Shown: piece after piece, positions 35,081-47,383 of the stretch
How the letters are laid out: every line of letters begins with the position of its first letter
Numbering within the stretch: the stretch's first letter is position 1
Assembly: GCF_033115175.1 (NCBI RefSeq)
Contig: NC_084834.1
Coordinates: 123,408,475-123,472,474, forward strand
Length of the DNA: 64,000 nt
Direction: 5' to 3'
Origin: Lepus europaeus
Lineage: Eukaryota; Chordata; Mammalia; Lagomorpha; Leporidae
The notes under the pieces: generated by a model
The model's database searches: none
What the model was told of the DNA's origin: nothing
Seen by the model: the letters and a program-made list of their open reading frames with translations, nothing else
Position numbers and translations under genes: made by a program

Positions 35081-35131
35081 GTATTTATTTATTTGAAAGC
35101 TAGTGTTACACAGATCGAGGAGAGGCAGAGT

Positions 35132-35183
<52 letters not shown>

Positions 35184-35443
35184 TCCATCCGATTACTCCC
35201 TCCCCAACTGGCCCCAACGGCCAGAGCTGCACCAATGCGGAGCCAGGAGCTAGGAGCTTGCTCCATGTCTCCCATGCGGGTACAGGTGGCCAAGGGCTTG
35301 GGCCATCTTCTCCTGCTATCCAAGGCCATAACAGAGAGCTGGATTGGAAGTGGAGCAGCCGGGTCTCAAACCAGCACCCATGTGGGTTGCCGGCGGCATT
35401 TCAGGACAGGGCTTTAACCCACTGCACCACAGCCACGGCCCCT
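35081..35443 (-). mobile_element. C-repeat SINE-b between copies 2 and 3
   Basis: As the SINE-b at 31,256 but with the full B-box region (GAGCAGCCGGGTCTCAAACC) and a longer GA run. Confidence 0.87.
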
Positions 35444-35453
35444 ATACTACTTT

Positions 35454-35544
35454 TCTAAGATTTACATATCAATTTGAAAGGTGCAGTTAATTAGAGGCAC
35501 TGGGAGGGAAGCAAGAAGGGATTAGGAGTGAAAGAGATAGAGAT

Positions 35545-35591
<47 letters not shown>

Positions 35592-35844
35592 CCTTCCACT
35601 GGTTCATTCCCGAAATTGCCACGACAGGCGAGCTGTGCCTATCCACATCCTTGAGCCAGGAGCTTCTTCCAGGTCTCCCCTGTAGGTACAGAGGCCCAAG
35701 GTTGTCAGCCACCTTGTCCTGCTTTTCCAGGCCATAACAGAGAGCTGGATCGGAAGTCAAGCAGCTGGCTCTCGAACCAGTGCCCATATGGGATCCCAGC
35801 ACGGCAGGTGGCAGCTTGACCTGCTATGCCACGGTGCTGGCCCC
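35454..35844 (-). mobile_element. C-repeat SINE-a between copies 2 and 3
   Basis: SINE-a with a GATA-GAGATA start to its GA tract (35,535-35,586). Confidence 0.87.
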
Positions 35845-36767
35845 TCCGTGATGTGTTGATACGTGCTTCCATTTCTGAAATGAAACAAAGAAGAACGCTG
35901 GAAAGACTCATCGTTGAAACTAGGTTTCTTTATTGGGTAAACCCTTAGAAAGGCATACTTTAATTTCCTTGTTTTAGGTTTACAGTTTGTAATGGTTTCC
36001 TTTATTTCAAACATGGCACACACACACACCCACACACCCACACACTCACAAACACCTGTTTGAAAACACATTTCACAGTTAACTCTCATAATGCAATTCA
36101 TTAAGGACAGAGGTCCTGTGTGGAGGTTAGTACACTGTGATTTCCGTTGTGAATTTAACAACCACAAACGGTGGCAATTCTGGAGCATTAAGGGCTCCTG
36201 TTCAGTAGCATGGGATGACCACACAATGTTGTTGATGCTTAAAGACAACGGTTGATTTCCAGAGGCTCCTAGGAGGTCAAACGAAACTGCCAGGGACTGT
36301 GACAACCTGAGGCCATACCTTGTGGTAAGAGAGAGGGCCAGGAGGTTCGGTTCGCCCTGGCTATTGACTTCGAGAAATCTGTCACCAGACTTCCATGAGA
36401 GGTGATGGAGAGGAAAGCATGAAGCATTGTGGTTTGTAGCCCAACGAGAAGGAGGCCGGTACTCCCCATCTTTCTCAGCGGCATCAGAATGCCTTCATGA
36501 AGCACAGAGTTCTGTGCCTGCAATCTCAACAATCGCTTAGTGACACGCGGTAAAGCTCACATCTCTATCCAACCTTGTGGCCTCACACAAAACACAGTGT
36601 CTCAGCCCTTGAAAATGCAGGAGACATATCCATTTGGTTCCAACCTAAGATTCCAATTCCCCCTTAGGACAGTTAATAAGGACAAACCCTTTGCACTTGC
36701 AACTCCAAACACGGAACTCGTGCACTGTCACCCAACCACATAACCGGGACGTACTCTTTCACTAACA

Positions 36768-38366
36768 TCACCGGAACAGCAACAACAGAGGCCTCTTGGC
36801 ATGTTTGGTCTTCCTCTTGGGGGGTTTGCTCCTTCCTCCCAGACGAGGGAGGTTGCCAGGATTCATGGCCACCTGCTCAGCGATGTGCCCAGCAGCCCCG
36901 TGCAGCAGGGACCTTTCCTGGTCAGGATGATGCTTCCTCATCCCTGCGGCAGATCTTGCCTGGTGAATGACGATCGCATTGCCAGGCAGCGTGGGCTCCA
37001 CTGTCCTGAGGCTGAGTGCGCTTGTTGGTCGGTTCTGGGCTCGGAGGGATTGCCACTGATCGAAGGTGAATTCCTGAGTTGTTTGCTCCAAGTGCTCCTC
37101 GGACTCTGCAGCTTCACTAGGGGAAGGCCTTTCCAGCTCTCCTGGTGTGTGCTGGCCGTGTGTGTTGTCAGCCTCAAAGTCGGATGGTCCCCTGCCTGGA
37201 GACACTGTCCCATGTTCTCCTCCAAATCCACTCTTCCGCACATAAAACAGCACGTAGGCCCTTTGATTCAGGACACAAGTGATGTCACAGGCAGTTACCT
37301 TAGCGTCATCCATTTTATACCAGTGGCCAGTGCCAGCTTTGACATAGCAGAAGTAGTGTCCTGATTGACACCTGCGGCCAACATGGACGAGAACCGCATA
37401 GAGAACATAGTGCAGTGGCCTCCCGTTCTGCTGAGACATGTAAGGTCTCATGTCCAGGCACTCGGGATAGTGCACTTGTCCTCCGAGTTTCTCACCCGTG
37501 AAAGCAGAAAACCGTTTCAATACCAAGAGAAGCACGTCGCCAGCCGATTGCAAGGTGAGTGTCTTGGAAGCAGCTGTCTTCTTTAGGCAGGTAGCACAGT
37601 GATAGGCGTTTTCTCCATCCAGCTCTTCAGGTTGCACCAAGTGCTGCAAAGCTTGCTCCACACTGTCGGCTGTCTGGATATCCAACGCGATCTCCAGGTA
37701 AGGGTCCAAGGTGTCTGAGATGCCTTGGCACTGGAGACATTGGATTTGAGACCTCCAGTGTCCTCCAAATAGCTGCTGGGATGGAGCTTTGTCCTCTTGG
37801 GGAGCCACCGCGTTCATGAGCCCAGGCAGACCTGCTGCCTTCAGGACATCCAGAGCAAACATCAGAAATTCGTGGGCGTCTTCCTGCCTGTTTGTGTGAA
37901 AGCCAGCAGCCAGCACTTGACAGGGCTGGATCACGTCCCCAGGACTGTGGAGGGCCCCGAGAAAGTGAGTTTCCACGGCACACAGAATGCAGCGATCCGC
38001 GCGACGGCAGCTTTGAGAATGCACCTGGGACAGCATATAGTTGGCGAGGGGTGGGGTATACGTGAGACACTGCAGGGCTGCATTCAGGTAGCAGGTGTTG
38101 CCCGTATTCTGCAGACCGGCCCCAATGCCATAAGGTCTCTTCCAGCTGCAGCTCAGAGAAGCTCCTCCACTGGGAGCCAGATGGGTCGGCCCCGAAGCCA
38201 AATCACTTTGCAGCTGGAGCTCTTTCTGAGGTGAGGCTGGTGATTTCCCTGGGAGACAAACACCACAATGAGCATCATCCCCATCGGAGTTAGAATGTGC
38301 AAGTGGGAGTTTGTGCAAGTCATTCAAGTGGAACTCACCTTGCTTGAGAGGTGAAGCAGCCATCAT
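36768..38366 (-). CDS. USP17L: USP17-like deubiquitinase, copy 3
   Basis: Full 532-aa frame from ATG 38,364-38,366, with C92, H337, D353 and the zinc cysteines all intact. Distinguishing residues are T520 (KRKTKHAKR; most copies have N) and T455. Copy 5 shares these, and the next unit boundary lies exactly 7,692 bp away in both. The downstream region has the marker CTTGAAAATGC (36,608 area) found only here and in copy 5. The splice-like elements map to 38,249-38,338. Confidence 0.94.
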   Translation of the reverse strand: MMAASPLKQGEFHLNDLHKLPLAHSNSDGDDAHCGVCLPGKSPASPQKELQLQSDLASGPTHLAPSGGASLSCSWKRPYGIGAGLQNTGNTCYLNAALQCLTYTPPLANYMLSQVHSQSCRRADRCILCAVETHFLGALHSPGDVIQPCQVLAAGFHTNRQEDAHEFLMFALDVLKAAGLPGLMNAVAPQEDKAPSQQLFGGHWRSQIQCLQCQGISDTLDPYLEIALDIQTADSVEQALQHLVQPEELDGENAYHCATCLKKTAASKTLTLQSAGDVLLLVLKRFSAFTGEKLGGQVHYPECLDMRPYMSQQNGRPLHYVLYAVLVHVGRRCQSGHYFCYVKAGTGHWYKMDDAKVTACDITCVLNQRAYVLFYVRKSGFGGEHGTVSPGRGPSDFEADNTHGQHTPGELERPSPSEAAESEEHLEQTTQEFTFDQWQSLRAQNRPTSALSLRTVEPTLPGNAIVIHQARSAAGMRKHHPDQERSLLHGAAGHIAEQVAMNPGNLPRLGGRSKPPKRKTKHAKRPLLLLFR

Positions 38367-38925
38367 GTCTCCAGGAGCCACTGTCACAAGGCAGCAAGAT
38401 GCTTCCGTCTCTCAGACTGTCCTCCAAGGTTCACCCGGTCGGTCCTCTCCCCGCACCTTTTCTAGTCCACACTGCACGCCACACCCTGGACCTGCTACAG
38501 GACCCACCCATCAGCTTCCAGCCCTTCATGGGATTAGGGGCCTTAGGGTGTGGTCTCACGCCCTGACAGCCTCTGGGCCTTTAGCCACTTGATTACACTA
38601 CCAGGGGAAGATGCATGTGAAGGATGCGGCTTTCATCTGCCTTGTGGAACTTGGTTGCCATGATGTGCTTCTAGGTGCCTTGGAGTTCTTCAAGGAACAC
38701 AAAGAAGAATGCTGGAGAGACTGATGGCTGAAAGCAGGTTGTTGTGTTTCTTTTTTGGAGCCCTAATAAAGGAACATTTTCACTTTTTTTCGTTTTGCAA
38801 TTATTTACATATTCTCCAAAGAAGCTTTTGAGGTATGGAATACAACCCTTCCAACCCTTCTCTTCATTCATCTGCCATTCCCCGTCCCATTCTCCACTAT
38901 GATATATTTTCTTCTTTGTAAATGT

Positions 38926-38976
38926 GTATTTATTTATTTGAAAGCTAGTGTTACACAGATCGAGGAGAGGCAGAGT

Positions 38977-39030
<54 letters not shown>

Positions 39031-39289
39031 TCCATCCGATTACTCCCTCCCCAACTGGCCCCAACGGCCAGAGCTGCACCAATGCGGAGCCAGGAGCTAG
39101 GAGCTTGCTCCATGTCTCCCATGCGGGTACAGGTGGCCAAGGGCTTGGGCCATCTTCTCCTGCTATCCAAGGCCATAACAGAGAGCTGGATTGGAAGTGG
39201 AGCAGCCGGGTCTCAAACCAGCACCCATGTGGGTTGCCGGCGGCATTTCAGGACAGGGCTTTAACCCACTGCACCACAGCCACGGCCCC
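38926..39289 (-). mobile_element. C-repeat SINE-b between copies 3 and 4
   Basis: SINE-b with one of the longer GA runs (38,985-39,028). Confidence 0.87.
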
Positions 39290-39300
39290 TATACTACTTT

Positions 39301-39391
39301 TCTAAGATTTACATATCAATTTGAAAGGTGCAGTTAATTAGAGGCACTGGGAGGGAAGCAAGAAGGGATTAGGAGTGAAAGAGATAGAGAT

Positions 39392-39438
<47 letters not shown>

Positions 39439-39691
39439 CCTTCCACTGGTTCATTCCCGAAATTGCCACGACAGGCGAGCTGTGCCTATCCACATCCTTG
39501 AGCCAGGAGCTTCTTCCAGGTCTCCCCTGTAGGTACAGAGGCCCAAGGTTGTCAGCCACCTTGTCCTGCTTTTCCAGGCCATAACAGAGAGCTGGATCGG
39601 AAGTCAAGCAGCTGGCTCTCGAACCAGTGCCCATATGGGATCCCAGCACGGCAGGTGGCAGCTTGACCTGCTATGCCACGGTGCTGGCCCC
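39301..39691 (-). mobile_element. C-repeat SINE-a between copies 3 and 4
   Basis: Matches the SINE-a at 35,454, including the GATA-type start of the GA tract. Confidence 0.87.
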
Positions 39692-40614
39692 TCCGTGATG
39701 TGTTGATACGTGCTTCCATTTCTGAAATGAAACAAAGAAGAACGCTGGAAAGACTCATCGTTGAAACTAGGTTTCTTTATTGGGTAAACCCTTAGAAAGG
39801 CATACTTTAATTTCCTTGTTTTAGGTTTACAGTTTGTAATGGTTTCCTTTATTTCAAACATGGCACACACACACACCCACACACCCACACACTCACAAAC
39901 ACCTGTTTGAAAACACATTTCACAGTTAACTCTCATAATGCAATTCATTAAGGACAGAGGTCCTGTGTGGAGGTTAGTACACTGTGATTTCCGTTGTGAA
40001 TTTAACAACCACAAACGGTGGCAATTCTGGAGCATTAAGGGCTCCTGTTCAGTAGCATGGGATGACCACACAATGTTGTTGATGCTTAAAGACAACGGTT
40101 GATTTCCAGAGGCTCCTAGGAGGTCAAACGAAACTGCCAGGGACTGTGACAACCTGAGGCCATACCTTGTGGTAAGAGAGAGGGCCATGAGGTTCGGTTC
40201 GCCCTGGCTATTGACTTCGAGAAATCTGTCACCAGACTTCCATGAGAGGTGATGGAGAGGAAAGCATGAAGCATTGTGGTTTGTAGCCCAACGAGAAGGA
40301 GGCCGGTACTCCCCATCTTTCTCAGCGGCATCAGAATGCCTTCATGAAGCACAGAGTTCTGTGCCTGCAATCTCAACAATCGCTTAGTGACACGCGGTAA
40401 AGCTCACATCTCTATCCAACCTTGTGGCCTCACACAAAACACAGTGTCTCAGCCCTTGCCAATGCAGGAGACATATCCATTTGGTTCCAACCTAAGATTC
40501 CAATTCCCCCTTAGGACAGTTAATAAGGACAAACCCTTTGCACTTGCAACTCCAAACACGGAACTCGTGCACTGTCACCCAACCACATAACCGGGACGTA
40601 CTCTTTCACTAACA

Positions 40615-42213
40615 TCACCGGAACAGCAACAACAGAGGCCTCTTGGCATGTTTGTTCTTCCTCTTGGGGGGTTTGCTCCTTCCTCCCAGACGAGGGAGGT
40701 TGCCAGGATTCATGGCCACCTGCTCAGCGATGTGCCCAGCAGCCCCGTGCAGCAGGGACCTTTCCTGGTCAGGATGGTGCTTCCTCATCCCTGCGGCAGA
40801 TCTTGCCTGGTGAATGACGATCGCATTGCCAGGCAGCGTGGGCTCCACTGTCCTGAGGCTGAGTGCGCTTGTTGGTCGGTTCTGGGCTCGGAGGGATTGC
40901 CACTGATCGAAGGTGAATTCCTGAGTTGTTTGCTCCAAGTGCTCCTCGGACTCTGCAGCTTCACTAGGGGAAGGCCTTTCCAGCTCTCCTGGTGTGTGCT
41001 GGCCGTGTGTGTTGTCAGCCTCAAAGTCGGATGGTCCCCTGCCTGGAGACACTGTCCCATGTTCTCCTCCAAATCCACTCTTCCGCACATAAAACAGCAC
41101 GTAGGCCCTTTGATTCAGGACACAAGTGATGTCACAGGCAGTTACCTTAGCGTCATCCATTTTATACCAGTGGCCAGTGCCAGCTTTGACATAGCAGAAG
41201 TAGTGTCCTGATTGACACCTGCGGCCAACATGGACGAGAACCGCATAGAGAACATAGTGCAGTGGCCTCCCGTTCTGCTGAGACATGTAAGGTCTCATGT
41301 CCAGGCACTCGGGATAGTGCACTTGTCCTCCGAGTTTCTCACCCGTGAAAGCAGAAAACCGTTTCAATACCTAGAGAAGCACGTCGCCAGCCGATTGCAA
41401 GGTGAGTGTCTTGGAAGCAGCTGTCTTCTTTAGGCAGGTAGCACAGTGATAGGCGTTTTCTCCATCCAGCTCTTCAGGTTGCACCAAGTGCTGCAAAGCT
41501 TGCTCCACACTGTCGGCTGTCTGGATATCCAACGCGATCTCCAGGTAAGGGTCCAAGGTGTCTGAGATGCCTTGGCACTGGAGACATTGGATTTGAGACC
41601 TCCAGTGTCCTCCAAATAGCTGCTGGGATGGAGCTTTGTCCTCTTGGGGAGCCACCGCGTTCATGAGCCCAGGCAGACCTGCTGCCTTCAGGACATCCAG
41701 AGCAAACATCAGAAATTCGTGGGCGTCTTCCTGCCTGTTTGTGTGAAAGCCAGCAGCCAGCACTTGACAGGGCTGGATCATGTCCCCAGGACTGTGGAGG
41801 GCCCCGAGAAAGTGAGTTTCCACGGCACACAGAATGCAGCGATCCGCGCGACGGCAGCTTTGAGAATGCACCTGGGACAGCATATAGTTGGCGAGGGGTG
41901 GGGTATACGTGAGACACTGCAGGGCTGCATTCAGGTAGCAGGTGTTGCCCGTATTCTGCAGACCGGCCCCAATGCCATAAGGTCTCTTCCAGCTGCAGCT
42001 CAGAGAAGCTCCTCCACTGGGAGCCAGATGGGTCGGCCCCGAAGCCAAATCACTTTGCAGCTGGAGCTCTTTCTGAGGTGAGGCTGGTGATTTCCCTGGG
42101 AGACAAACACCACAATGAGCATCATCCCCATCGGAGTTAGAATGTGCAAGTGGGAGTTTGTGCAAGTCATTCAAGTGGAACTCACCTTGCTTGAGAGGTG
42201 AAGCAGCCATCAT
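40615..42213 (-). pseudogene. USP17L: USP17-like copy 4, nonsense at codon 281
   Basis: Carries the same TTG-to-TAG change as copy 2 (TAG at 41,371-41,373) and the same M145. It is exactly 7,692 bp from copy 2. Upstream it shares with copy 2 the variants CTACCTGGGG, GGATACGG and CCCATGCTCC. It is a duplicate of copy 2, not an independent loss. The predicted product is a 280-residue fragment without the His box. Confidence 0.93.
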
Positions 42214-42772
42214 GTCTCCAGGAGCCACTGTCACAAGGCAGCAAGATGCTTCCGTCTCTCAGACTGTCCTCCAAGGTTCACCCGGTCGGTCCTCTCCCCG
42301 CACCTTTTCTAGTCCACACTGCACGCCACACCCTGGACCTGCTACAGGACCCACCCATCAGCTTCCAGCCCTTCATGGGATTAGGGGCCTTAGGGTGTGG
42401 TCTCACGCCCTGACAGCCTCTGGGCCTTTAGCCACTTGATTACACTACCTGGGGAAGATGCATGTGAAGGATACGGCTTTCATCTGCCTTGTGGAACTTG
42501 GTTGCCATGATGTGCTTCTAGGTGCCTTGGAGTTCTTCAAGGAACACAAAGAAGAATGCTGGAGAGACTGATGGCTGAAAGCAGGTTGTTGTGTTTCTTT
42601 TTTGGAGCCCTAATAAAGGAACATTTTCACTTTTTTTCGTTTTGCAATTATTTACATATTCTCCAAAGAAGCTTTTGAGGTATGGAATACAACCCTTCCA
42701 ACCCTTCTCTTCATTCATCTGCCATTCCCCGTCCCATGCTCCACTATGATATATTTTCTTCTTTGTAAATGT

Positions 42773-42823
42773 GTATTTATTTATTTGAAAGCTAGTGTTA
42801 CACAGATCGAGGAGAGGCAGAGT

Positions 42824-42877
<54 letters not shown>

Positions 42878-43136
42878 TCCATCCGATTACTCCCTCCCCA
42901 ACTGGCCCCAACGGCCAGAGCTGCACCAATGCGGAGCCAGGAGCTAGGAGCTTGCTCCATGTCTCCCATGCGGGTACAGGTGGCCAAGGGCTTGGGCCAT
43001 CTTCTCCTGCTATCCAAGGCCATAACAGAGAGCTGGATTGGAAGTGGAGCAGCCGGGTCTCAAACCAGCACCCATGTGGGTTGCCGGCGGCATTTCAGGA
43101 CAGGGCTTTAACCCACTGCACCACAGCCACGGCCCC
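42773..43136 (-). mobile_element. C-repeat SINE-b between copies 4 and 5
   Basis: Counterpart of the SINE-b at 35,081, with a similar GA run. Confidence 0.87.
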
Positions 43137-43147
43137 TATACTACTTT

Positions 43148-43238
43148 TCTAAGATTTACATATCAATTTGAAAGGTGCAGTTAATTAGAGGCACTGGGAG
43201 GGAAGCAAGAAGGGATTAGGAGTGAAAGAGATAGAGAT

Positions 43239-43283
<45 letters not shown>

Positions 43284-43536
43284 CCTTCCACTGGTTCATT
43301 CCCGAAATTGCCACGACAGGCGAGCTGTGCCTATCCACATCCTTGAGCCAGGAGCTTCTTCCAGGTCTCCCCTGTAGGTACAGAGGCCCAAGGTTGTCAG
43401 CCACCTTGTCCTGCTTTTCCAGGCCATAACAGAGAGCTGGATCGGAAGTCAAGCAGCTGGCTCTCGAACCAGTGCCCATATGGGATCCCAGCACGGCAGG
43501 TGGCAGCTTGACCTGCTATGCCACGGTGCTGGCCCC
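43148..43536 (-). mobile_element. C-repeat SINE-a between copies 4 and 5
   Basis: Counterpart of the SINE-a at 35,454. Confidence 0.87.
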
Positions 43537-44459
43537 TCCGTGATGTGTTGATACGTGCTTCCATTTCTGAAATGAAACAAAGAAGAACGCTGGAAAGACT
43601 CATCGTTGAAACTAGGTTTCTTTATTGGGTAAACCCTTAGAAAGGCATACTTTAATTTCCTTGTTTTAGGTTTACAGTTTGTAATGGTTTCCTTTATTTC
43701 AAACATGGCACACACACACACCCACACACCCACACACTCACAAACACCTGTTTGAAAACACATTTCACAGTTAACTCTCATAATGCAATTCATTAAGGAC
43801 AGAGGTCCTGTGTGGAGGTTAGTACACTGTGATTTCCGTTGTGAATTTAACAACCACAAACGGTGGCAATTCTGGAGCATTAAGGGCTCCTGTTCAGTAG
43901 CATGGGATGACCACACAATGTTGTTGATGCTTAAAGACAACGGTTGATTTCCAGAGGCTCCTAGGAGGTCAAACGAAACTGCCAGGGACTGTGACAACCT
44001 GAGGCCATACCTTGTGGTAAGAGAGAGGGCCAGGAGGTTCGGTTCGCCCTGGCTATTGACTTCGAGAAATCTGTCACCAGACTTCCATGAGAGGTGATGG
44101 AGAGGAAAGCATGAAGCATTGTGGTTTGTAGCCCAACGAGAAGGAGGCCGGTACTCCCCATCTTTCTCAGCGGCATCAGAATGCCTTCATGAAGCACAGA
44201 GTTCTGTGCCTGCAATCTCAACAATCGCTTAGTGACACGCGGTAAAGCTCACATCTCTATCCAACCTTGTGGCCTCACACAAAACACAGTGTCTCAGCCC
44301 TTGAAAATGCAGGAGACATATCCATTTGGTTCCAACCTAAGATTCCAATTCCCCCTTAGGACAGTTAATAAGGACAAACCCTTTGCACTTGCAACTCCAA
44401 ACACGGAACTCGTGCACTGTCACCCAACCACATAACCGGGACGTACTCTTTCACTAACA

Positions 44460-46058
44460 TCACCGGAACAGCAACAACAGAGGCCTCTTGGCATGTTTGG
44501 TCTTCCTCTTGGGGGGTTTGCTCCTTCCTCCCAGACGAGGGAGGTTGCCAGGATTCATGGCCACCTGCTCAGCGATGTGCCCAGCAGCCCCGTGCAGCAG
44601 GGACCTTTCCTGGTCAGGATGATGCTTCCTCATCCCTGCGGCAGATCTTGCCTGGTGAATGACGATCGCATTGCCAGGCAGCGTGGGCTCCACTGTCCTG
44701 AGGCTGAGTGCGCTTGTTGGTCGGTTCTGGGCTCGGAGGGATTGCCACTGATCGAAGGTGAATTCCTGAGTTGTTTGCTCCAAGTGCTCCTCGGACTCTG
44801 CAGCTTCACTAGGGGAAGGCCTTTCCAGCTCTCCTGGTGTGTGCTGGCCGTGTGTGTTGTCAGCCTCAAAGTCGGATGGTCCCCTGCCTGGAGACACTGT
44901 CCCATGTTCTCCTCCAAATCCACTCTTCCGCACATAAAACAGCACGTAGGCCCTTTGATTCAGGACACAAGTGATGTCACAGGCAGTTACCTTAGCGTCA
45001 TCCATTTTATACCAGTGGCCAGTGCCAGCTTTGACATAGCAGAAGTAGTGTCCTGATTGACACCTGCGGCCAACATGGACGAGAACCGCATAGAGAACAT
45101 AGTGCAGTGGCCTCCCGTTCTGCTGAGACATGTAAGGTCTCATGTCCAGGCACTCGGGATAGTGCACTTGTCCTCCGAGTTTCTCACCCGTGAAAGCAGA
45201 AAACCGTTTCAATACCAAGAGAAGCACGTCGCCAGCCGATTGCAAGGTGAGTGTCTTGGAAGCAGCTGTCTTCTTTAGGCAGGTAGCACAGTGATAGGCG
45301 TTTTCTCCATCCAGCTCTTCAGGTTGCACCAAGTGCTGCAAAGCTTGCTCCACACTGTCGGCTGTCTGGATATCCAACGCGATCTCCAGGTAAGGGTCCA
45401 AGGTGTCTGAGATGCCTTGGCACTGGAGACATTGGATTTGAGACCTCCAGTGTCCTCCAAATAGCTGCTGGGATGGAGCTTTGTCCTCTTGGGGAGCCAC
45501 CGCGTTCATGAGCCCAGGCAGACCTGCTGCCTTCAGGACATCCAGAGCAAACATCAGAAATTCGTGGGCGTCTTCCTGCCTGTTTGTGTGAAAGCCAGCA
45601 GCCAGCACTTGACAGGGCTGGATCACGTCCCCAGGACTGTGGAGGGCCCCGAGAAAGTGAGTTTCCACGGCACACAGAATGCAGCGATCCGCGCGACGGC
45701 AGCTTTGAGAATGCACCTGGGACAGCATATAGTTGGCGAGGGGTGGGGTATACGTGAGACACTGCAGGGCTGCATTCAGGTAGCAGGTGTTGCCCGTATT
45801 CTGCAGACCGGCCCCAATGCCATAAGGTCTCTTCCAGCTGCAGCTCAGAGAAGCTCCTCCACTGGGAGCCAGATGGGTCGGCCCCGAAGCCAAATCACTT
45901 TGCAGCTGGAGCTCTTTCTGAGGTGAGGCTGGTGATTTCCCTGGGAGACAAACACCACAATGAGCATCATCCCCATCGGAGTTAGAATGTGCAAGTGGGA
46001 GTTTGTGCAAGTCATTCAAGTGGAACTCACCTTGCTTGAGAGGTGAAGCAGCCATCAT
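44460..46058 (-). CDS. USP17L: USP17-like deubiquitinase, copy 5
   Basis: Full 532-aa frame (ATG 46,056-46,058) with an intact catalytic triad and zinc ribbon. Its protein is identical to copy 3, including T520, and it shares the downstream CTTGAAAATGC marker. It is the second half of the duplicated two-unit block. Candidate intron 45,941-46,030. Confidence 0.94.
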   Translation of the reverse strand: MMAASPLKQGEFHLNDLHKLPLAHSNSDGDDAHCGVCLPGKSPASPQKELQLQSDLASGPTHLAPSGGASLSCSWKRPYGIGAGLQNTGNTCYLNAALQCLTYTPPLANYMLSQVHSQSCRRADRCILCAVETHFLGALHSPGDVIQPCQVLAAGFHTNRQEDAHEFLMFALDVLKAAGLPGLMNAVAPQEDKAPSQQLFGGHWRSQIQCLQCQGISDTLDPYLEIALDIQTADSVEQALQHLVQPEELDGENAYHCATCLKKTAASKTLTLQSAGDVLLLVLKRFSAFTGEKLGGQVHYPECLDMRPYMSQQNGRPLHYVLYAVLVHVGRRCQSGHYFCYVKAGTGHWYKMDDAKVTACDITCVLNQRAYVLFYVRKSGFGGEHGTVSPGRGPSDFEADNTHGQHTPGELERPSPSEAAESEEHLEQTTQEFTFDQWQSLRAQNRPTSALSLRTVEPTLPGNAIVIHQARSAAGMRKHHPDQERSLLHGAAGHIAEQVAMNPGNLPRLGGRSKPPKRKTKHAKRPLLLLFR

Positions 46059-46617
46059 GTCTCCAGGAGCCACTGTCACAAGGCAGCAAGATGCTTCCGT
46101 CTCTCAGACTGTCCTCCAAGGTTCACCCGGTCGGTCCTCTCCCCGCACCTTTTCTAGTCCACACTGCACGCCACACCCTGGACCTGCTACAGGACCCACC
46201 CATCAGCTTCCAGCCCTTCATGGGATTAGGGGCCTTAGGGTGTGGTCTCACGCCCTGACAGCCTCTGGGCCTTTAGCCACTTGATTACACTACCAGGGGA
46301 AGATGCATGTGAAGGATGCGGCTTTCATCTGCCTTGTGGAACTTGGTTGCCATGATGTGCTTCTAGGTGCCTTGGAGTTCTTCAAGGAACACAAAGAAGA
46401 ATGCTGGAGAGACTGATGGCTGAAAGCAGGTTGTTGTGTTTCTTTTTTGGAGCCCTAATAAAGGAACATTTTCACTTTTTTTCGTTTTGCAATTATTTAC
46501 ATATTCTCCAAAGAAGCTTTTGAGGTATGGAATACAACCCTTCCAACCCTTCTCTTCATTCATCTGCCATTCCCCGTCCCATTCTCCACTATGATATATT
46601 TTCTTCTTTGTAAATGT

Positions 46618-46668
46618 GTATTTATTTATTTGAAAGCTAGTGTTACACAGATCGAGGAGAGGCAGAGT

Positions 46669-46720
<52 letters not shown>

Positions 46721-46979
46721 TCCATCCGATTACTCCCTCCCCAACTGGCCCCAACGGCCAGAGCTGCACCAATGCGGAGCCAGGAGCTAGGAGCTTGCTC
46801 CATGTCTCCCATGCGGGTACAGGTGGCCAAGGGCTTGGGCCATCTTCTCCTGCTATCCAAGGCCATAACAGAGAGCTGGATTGGAAGTGGAGCAGCCGGG
46901 TCTCAAACCAGCACCCATGTGGGTTGCCGGCGGCATTTCAGGACAGGGCTTTAACCCACTGCACCACAGCCACGGCCCC
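46618..46979 (-). mobile_element. C-repeat SINE-b between copies 5 and 6
   Basis: SINE-b with a GA run two bases shorter than its counterpart at 38,926. Confidence 0.87.
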
Positions 46980-46990
46980 TATACTACTTT

Positions 46991-47081
46991 TCTAAGATTT
47001 ACATATCAATTTGAAAGGTGCAGTTAATTAGAGGCACTGGGAGGGAAGCAAGAAGGGATTAGGAGTGAAAGAGATAGAGAT

Positions 47082-47130
<49 letters not shown>

Positions 47131-47383
47131 CCTTCCACTGGTTCATTCCCGAAATTGCCACGACAGGCGAGCTGTGCCTATCCACATCCTTGAGCCAGGA
47201 GCTTCTTCCAGGTCTCCCCTGTAGGTACAGAGGCCCAAGGTTGTCAGCCACCTTGTCCTGCTTTTCCAGGCCATAACAGAGAGCTGGATCGGAAGTCAAG
47301 CAGCTGGCTCTCGAACCAGTGCCCATATGGGATCCCAGCACGGCAGGTGGCAGCTTGACCTGCTATGCCACGGTGCTGGCCCC
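46991..47383 (-). mobile_element. C-repeat SINE-a between copies 5 and 6
   Basis: SINE-a with a longer GA run than the one at 39,301 (about 47,066-47,126). Confidence 0.87.
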
